This document shows, one piece after another, positions 57,425-64,000 of a stretch of DNA of 64,000 nucleotides. Source of the DNA: Chamaecyparis obtusa (taxonomy: Eukaryota; Streptophyta; Pinopsida; Cupressales; Cupressaceae); the NCBI GenBank assembly GCA_027943335.1, contig BSBK01003256.1:124001-188000 (forward strand), written 5' to 3'. The notes beneath the pieces are model-generated. The model saw only the letters and a list, made by a program, of their open reading frames with translations. It was not told the origin of the DNA and did not search any database. Position numbers and translations under genes: made by a program. Each line of letters begins with the position of its first letter. Position 1 is the stretch's first letter.

Positions 57425-60400
57425 TAATGTGTATATTTGAACTTGATTTTTTCCTCTATTTGTTCTCCCAACCAAACCCGCACACAAAATGAAGAATTAG
57501 GGTTTGTTTGGTGTTTTATATTATGAATTAGGGTTAGGGTTGGCCTTTGAGCTCTTCAAATTTAAAAATGGGTTTTATTAAATTCTGTTTTAAAAATTAG
57601 ATCTCTGATTATTAATATGTTTGACTTTTGTGAGTTGTCTTATTTCAAATTTTGAATTATTTATATATTTATTAATCGGAATCTGTAATGAAAATTTTAT
57701 TTATTTTAGGTGGGATTTATTTATTTTATTGCTAGATATCTTTGAACTTACTTTATTTTAGCAAATAATATTATTAAATTGTCAATTAATCTTTTTAAGA
57801 CTATTCTTGGAATTTGATTATATTTGAATTTAAAATTTAATTCAATTAAATAAACCAAGGTAAATATTATGTTTTAAATTAAAGTATAATATTTTAATTA
57901 AAATATTAGGACATTATTAACATTAAGTATTTTTTTAAATTATTATCCTAGGTTTCGCATAGGGTTATTTTTATGGCCTTATTTTATTAATTTATTATTT
58001 CCTTGCGAATCCTACCCTAAGATAGTAACATGGTTTGTGTTTTGGAACCTTGAGGGTTATTATCATATGTTGCTTAAATTAATCATTTAATTAAATTATT
58101 TTGAGTAAGATAACCTAACTGGAACTTATGTTAATCAACAAGTTTAATTTACTTCTTTTATTATTCATTTTATTTAAAAACTTTGTTTTTAACCTTGTTA
58201 GGTTTTCTTAGAGGCTCAGTTAGGGGTTCGAAGTTATTTAACACAGTTTTCAATCAAGGGACATTGGCAAGCCAACACTTGACATGATACCTCTTGAGTG
58301 TTAACTTGTGTTGTGTTTAGCGTTACATGCATGTTAGTGTACCTTAGAATGTTATCCTAAGATGACTTTTGTGATTAAAAAAAAATTGTTTGTGTTTTTG
58401 CCCTAATTTTGGGAATGACATGTTTCCCTTACAACTCCTTCAAAGGAAATTAATATTGAATAATTTTATGTTTTCCATATAGTTTTTGCCACAAGAAAAG
58501 GAGAAAGGAAGTTTGGAAAATTTGCAAAGAGAAGTTTGTGTTTTATTTGAGATTTTTGAATGGTTTGATGTGAGGTTTAAGAGAGGGTTTTTAACAATAT
58601 TTTTTCAAATCTTTTTAGAGATTGTATCTGTGATTATGGGAGTGGTTGCATTTCCTAGATTAGATTGTTTTTTTCCTTGGGGATTGTTGGAAGATTGGAG
58701 ATTGACTGATTTATGTGTGCGGATTATTTGTGCTTCCTTGTGTCATCGTTGTGTGGACTCTTCAAGGGATCAGAGGTAGGATATATTCCTTTGAATGGAA
58801 AAATTTGTTTGCATTTTTTGTAAATGTTATAAAGGTTGTTTTTATTTTTTCAATAAATGATCAATGTCCCTTGTATTTCTAGAAAAGATGGTGTATTCAA
58901 ATGTGTGTTCTGATGTATTTTTCCTTCCAATTTTTAATGAACCTATTTCATGGTATTGAAAATTGCATAGGCTTAATTGATGTTAGGCGATTGTTTACTT
59001 GGTTTTTTGGAAGAGAAATTGGGATATCTCAAATGCATCTCCCTCTGATTTTGCTCCCAGGGTCCAAATATTGCCTAGTTTTGGTCGTTTTTGAATTATG
59101 TCTTATATGTTTTTTTTTAATGAATTTATTAGTCATTTGTGTTGCTTCATTGTGGCACACTTGCATTGCATGCTTATAAAACTAGTGTACCATACATATA
59201 AAGTGTGTTGAATTACCATATTAGATGTTTTACATGCTTATTTTGGTTAAAATTGGTCAAATTTGCATATTTTAGGATTCCCAGACCTAAACCAGAGGTA
59301 TTAGGGTTATGATTACATGTTATATTTATCGTGAATGTTCAATATGTCAATAATTTTATCATATTATGTGGATTATATGTATTTTAAATTCTATGTAATT
59401 CTTTTGATTCAGATTTCCCATCTGATTAGGGTTTAGGGTTGTCCAATGGATAAGGAGCAATAAATGCATTCCTAAACTTGTACTTGTTATGCTAATTTTA
59501 TAATAGGATTAAATTGTGAAATCAATATGACTTGTGTGTTCATACATGGAATTGTTTATGCTTTTATCTTATGGGTAAATAACCTAGGTGTAGTAGGTGA
59601 GTGGCTCTTAATGGGGATAAGGGCCCTAAGTGGTTATTAGGATAACTCATGGACGAGTTGATTAATTAAGTGATAACCTAAATAAATGATCTGGGAAGGG
59701 GGGTAATACACATTAAAAAATATTAATTGATGCCTTGCCCATGCCGTTAGTGCTATTACGAGCTAGGGATGAGAGTGGGAGAAGGTGTTAATTGAGATGG
59801 CACAATCGAACAACCTTGTCCTCATGAAAAGTGTTAAGTTCTGCATGTGCCTACTTGGGGGTTGAGGTCTAGAGAGACTACCATGGTAACCCAAGGGGTA
59901 AGGGCTATGCAATGACACTCACCCTACTTGTGACCTAGAGTCTCTATCTCATTTTTTTTTTGTGCTTGCCTTTGGTAGTCTCGATTGCTTGACATTTACT
60001 TATTTTCAAGCCTTGTATTGGGTATTGGTTTCCACCTTGTTATTTTTACTTGTGTAGGCCTTGGTGTCTATCTCCTTGCTTAGGGGAGTGGGCCTATGGG
60101 TTCCACATGGTTGGGTGGTTAATATTTTTTCTTATCGAGGTTCAATTCATGTTGCATGGATGGATCTTGCACTTGTACCTTTCAGATTATTGCATTAGTG
60201 ACATTCATCTTGTACATGTTATCATGATGTATTATTTGTGTGTATATTCATTGATGTAATTGGATGCTCCTAAATGGAGGTTTATGTAATCATGGACACA
60301 CTAATGTAATTATATTGGTAATAATGAAATGGGTAGTTCTAGTTGAAAGAAAGGGAAAATGTATTACAATGTAAACATGATTCTTGAATTATGATTAGTG

Positions 60401-62008
60401 AAAGGAAATTTGATTTATTTACATAGATGGCAGTATTAAGATAGGAATATATGCATTGTTAATTAAAATGAATGTTCAATAGTGTAAGAGTAAATGAATA
60501 ATGGATGCATAATAATTTCTAAATGCTCATGTTGAAAGGACTTAGTTGAGAGTTAACTCTCTCGATGATTAAAATGTAACTATTATAGAAGGACCTTTAT
60601 TGATTGTTCAAGTAGTTAGATGGTACCAGTGATGATTAGAACCATTAATTCAATTAGTAGATGAATATTATGAAAATGATTCCATGTAATGATCTCATAG
60701 TAAGGAACCTGTGGTTAAGGATACATGTATACATTGTAATTAACACTCTAGCAGGATGGAACTAACAACATCATTAGATAGTTTGTGATTATATGTGATT
60801 ATGGGAGTTGTAAAAGAATGATGAATTATTGTTGCGCGTAAGTTGTTAATTGAAAATAGTTTATATTAGTGTTGAATATGAATGTACATTTTCTATAATG
60901 AATTTATGATATGTTATAGAATATGCTTTAAAGGAAATGATAAAGGAATACTAGTATGTATGTACTTGATATAAATTTAATATTGTAATGGGGAATAAGA
61001 AATGGTTAGATAGGTAATTTATGTGGTTTGAGGGTAGTAGGTTATAACTAGTTATATTGTTAATTAAACTTGATCACTTAGTGGGTTATTATGTATAAGG
61101 AAAATGGTATGAAAGCATGCTTTTAAATGTATGCCTAGTAAGGGAATCAAATATGACAAATAAAGTTTATGTCCATTTGAATAAGGTTATTTATTAGAAA
61201 GGAAATGGTTATGTCTTTGATGGATAGAGTGGTTGTCTTAAATGATCTTGTGTTACAGATGATGGAGAAAGAAAGAACTTAGTAACATTTGTCTTTGGAG
61301 GTATAAAACCAACCTAGCTTAAATGGATAATATGTTATATATTTCTCATATTGCATTTAATTTTTAAATGGTGAATGATTAGTTGTGCTTTAGCTATGTT
61401 GCTTCTAGTAGCGATATTAGGGAAATATGAGAGGACTTATGTTAAGATTTAATATTGCATTCATGAAAATATGCATTTAGGAAATTCGTAATGCATTGTT
61501 ATGTTCACTTTTAAATTGTGTACTTTGTAAATGATTAAGATAGTTAATGCTGAGTCGATGATGCAATTGTGTTTAAGGAATTTGCATTAGTATTTAAAAA
61601 TAATAATTATTACACATGCTTTAGTTTAGGATAGTGTTTCCTCTCAGGTTCAAGTGGGGCATTACAAAATATATGGACAATCTTGATGAACATTTAAATG
61701 ACTATTTAAATATATGTGACATGTGAAGAAGTGAGTTGAACAATAATTTAAAAGACTAGATTTTTTGTATGCAAGAATGAAGACTGAGTCAAATGTATAT
61801 TCACTATGAACCATAATCAGGCATGCAAATGCTACTCCTATCAATTCATTTTTCATTTATCATCAACTAGTATTATGTCTCTTTCTTAGGAAGAAGTGAT
61901 CTTCAAATTTCAAGGTTCTCTTTTGTATCTTACTCCATAGGTAGTGGACCTTTGTTGTAAGATCTGAGCAATGAGCTCTCTATTAGCAAGCTCAACTCTT
62001 TGTAAACT

Positions 62009-62068
62009 ATATGTGTGTGTACGTACACACACACACACATATATATGTATATATATTTATATATATAC

Positions 62069-62149
<81 letters not shown>

Positions 62150-62336
62150 CATATATATATACACACACATATATATACATGTCTATATATACATACATAT
62201 ATGTATATATACATACATACATGTATGTATATATACATGCATACATGTATGTATATATACATGCATACATGTATGTATATATGTACATACATACATACAT
62301 ATATATATACACATGTATGTATATATATATCTATAT

Positions 62337-62370
<34 letters not shown>

Positions 62371-63228
62371 GTGTATATATATATATAAATGTATGTATGT
62401 ATATATATATATATGTGTGTGTGTGTGTATATGTATATATATATATATATATACACATATACATGTATATATACACATATACATGTATGTGTATATATAT
62501 ACATGTATATGTGTGTGTGTGTGTATATATATATATATACATGTATATGTGTATATGTGTGTGTATATATATATACATATATATACACATACACATGTAT
62601 ATATATATACACATGTATATATATATACACATGTATATATATATATACATGTATGTATATATATATACATATATATGTATATATATACATGTATATGTAT
62701 ATATATACATGTATATGTATATATATACATGTATATGTATATATATACATGTACATGTACATACATGTATATGTATATATATACATATACATGTATATAT
62801 ATACATATACATGTATATATATACACATATACATGTATATATATATACATGTATATAGATATATATACATGTATATATATATAGATATATATATATACAT
62901 GTATATACATGTATATATACATGTATATACATGTATATATATACATGTATATATATCTATATACATGTATATATATCTATATACATGTATATATATATAT
63001 ATATATACATGTATATACATGTATATATACATGTATATACATGTATACATACATGTATATACATGTATACATATACATGTATATACATGTATACATATAT
63101 ATACATATATGTATATGTATATATGTATATATATACATGTATATACATGTATATGTATACATGTATATACATGTATATATACATGTATACATATATATAC
63201 ATGTATATATATACATGTATATGTATAT
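62009..63228. repeat. 1.2-kb TA/CATG simple-repeat block
   Basis: Alternating pyrimidine-purine DNA is built almost only from TATATA, ACATGT, ACACAC and GTGTGT blocks. From about 62640 the unit is roughly TATATACATGTA with small length changes. The sequence is nearly self-complementary, so long stop-free frames of Tyr/Ile/Met/Cys/His/Val appear on both strands; these are not genes. Strong cruciform and Z-DNA potential is expected. Confidence 0.97.
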
Positions 63229-63229
63229 A

Positions 63230-64000
63230 GCTATGACAACTATCTTTCATGATATGATGCACAAAAATATGGAAGATTATGTGGATGATACCCTGGCAAA
63301 ATCAAGAAAAAGGGACACACACCTCAATGATCTAGAAGTAATTCTAGATCGTATGGAACAATTTCAACTCAGATTGAATCCAAAGAAGTGCGCATTTGGC
63401 GTCACCTCAGGCAAACTTTTAGGATTCATAATATCAGCAAAAGGTATCGAGGTTGATCCCGAAAAGGTCCAAGCAATCCTAGATATGCCACCTCCTCGAA
63501 ATATCAGCCAAATGAGAAGTCTTCAAGGACGTCTTCAATCAATTAGGAGGTTCATTTCTCAGCTTGCAGATAGAGCGCAACCCTTCAACAAGACATTGCA
63601 TAAGGGTGCTTCTTGTGTTTGGAACGAAGATTGTCAAAAGAGCCTAGATCAGATCAAACAATACTTGGCTAATCCTCCGATCTTAATGCCTCCTATTCCA
63701 GGGAAACCATTGCTTCTATATATCTCAGCTACAGACACTTCCCTAGGGGCATTATTGGCTCAAACAGATGATACTGGGAAAGAACGGGCCATCTACTATA
63801 TCAGCCGTACTCTAGTCTCTTATGAGATCAATTACAATAATATTGAGAAGTCTTGTCTCGCGGTGGTGTTTGCTTCTCAAAAGTTGCGCCACTACATGCT
63901 TGCTCATACCATACACTTGATTGCCAAAATTGATCCCCTTAAATACTTGCTTGGTAAGGCTGCCCTGACGGGTAGACTTGCTAAATGGATGATGGTCCTC
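63230..64000 (+). CDS. pol: Tat/Ogre-type Ty3/gypsy RT-RNase H fragment (partial)
   Basis: This open frame of 256 codons from 63233 ([19 protein letters not shown]) runs to the window end. It contains the RT catalytic box YVDD (63278-63289), the conserved [19 protein letters not shown] segment, the thumb/connection region ([25 protein letters not shown]), and a Ty3-type RNase H start ([18 protein letters not shown]) with the [18 protein letters not shown] helix. These phrases are characteristic of the Tat/Ogre lineage. The fingers and first half of the palm are missing: coding sequence starts exactly where the simple-repeat block ends. There are no stops or frameshifts in 771 bases, so this is among the youngest coding DNA in the window. 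Confidence 0.9.

Larger units (their letters stand above)
53979..62008. other. AT-rich DNA, no recognisable gene
   Basis: This 8-kb stretch continues the pre-LINE-A sequence from 22387. It has no retroelement protein motif in any frame I could read. The open frames at 54927-55520 (minus), 58486-58779 and 58901-59179 have no recognisable pattern and lie in biased sequence. The region contains simple repeats (56752, 57371) and, near 61642-61661, the phrase GGTTCAAGTGGGGCATTACA, which resembles a gypsy LTR end. It is probably old, decayed LTR-retrotransposon DNA. Confidence 0.4.

Noticed and set aside
18603..61661. A single LTR from TGTAACACC to GGGGCATTACA with LINE-A inside
   Set aside because: After removing LINE-A it would still be about 11.5 kb, too long for an LTR, and no PBS or matching TSD was found at 61661.
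61930..63262. Long open frames of 239-338 residues on both strands
   Set aside because: Made entirely of TATATA/CATG/ACAC repeats; near-identical frames open on both strands and in several phases, so they are composition artefacts.
1..64000. tRNA, rRNA or other conserved RNA genes
   Set aside because: None recognised; the tRNA-like stretches are retroelement primer-binding sites of 16-18 bases.

Overview
The window reads as a repeat-dense intergenic stretch of a large plant nuclear genome, most likely a gymnosperm or conifer (inference). The grounds are AT-rich DNA, Athila-, Tat- and copia-type LTR retrotransposons, two kinds of plant L1 LINE, long non-coding LTRs, and no recognisable single-copy host gene. 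Nearly every coding trace belongs to a retroelement, and almost all of them are broken.

Left part (1-18600). A TATA promoter at 1365 precedes one 1,355-codon reading frame (2217-6281) of unknown function. That frame is interrupted by 19 in-frame TAG/TAA codons but by no frameshift and no TGA. At 7700-15387 lies the 5' half of an Athila-like element (element A, minus strand). Inside it sits a complete small LTR element that encodes only Gag and protease (8760-12389; two 898-bp LTRs, TSD GTACC). A degraded minus-strand copia fragment follows (about 15860-17200).

Central part (22404-53962). This is a nested stack, and the host element is a minus-strand L1 LINE (LINE-A) bounded by a perfect 16-bp target-site duplication. 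LINE-A is split twice. (i) A solo copia-type LTR (25824-37274, TSD GAATT) itself hosts a 10.2-kb Athila-like element B (26199-36436), which carries an exact 652-bp tandem duplication. (ii) A plus-strand, 5'-truncated LINE-B (about 38836-52596) carries an RNase H domain and hosts a three-LTR, gag-pol-less element C (40425-50770). The insertion order can be read from the TSDs and from reading frames that resume across the insertions: LINE-A first; then the copia LTR and LINE-B; then B and C.

Right part (53979-64000). AT-rich sequence without recognisable genes leads to a 1.2-kb TA/CATG simple-repeat block (62009-63228). This abuts a clean open RT-RNase H fragment of a Tat/Ogre-type Ty3/gypsy polymerase that runs off the window end.

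Elements A and B are the same family, so comparing them shows directly how these copies decay: CAG to TAG and TGG to TAG transitions, deletions, and an out-of-frame duplication. All identity counts were made by eye. No database search was run.
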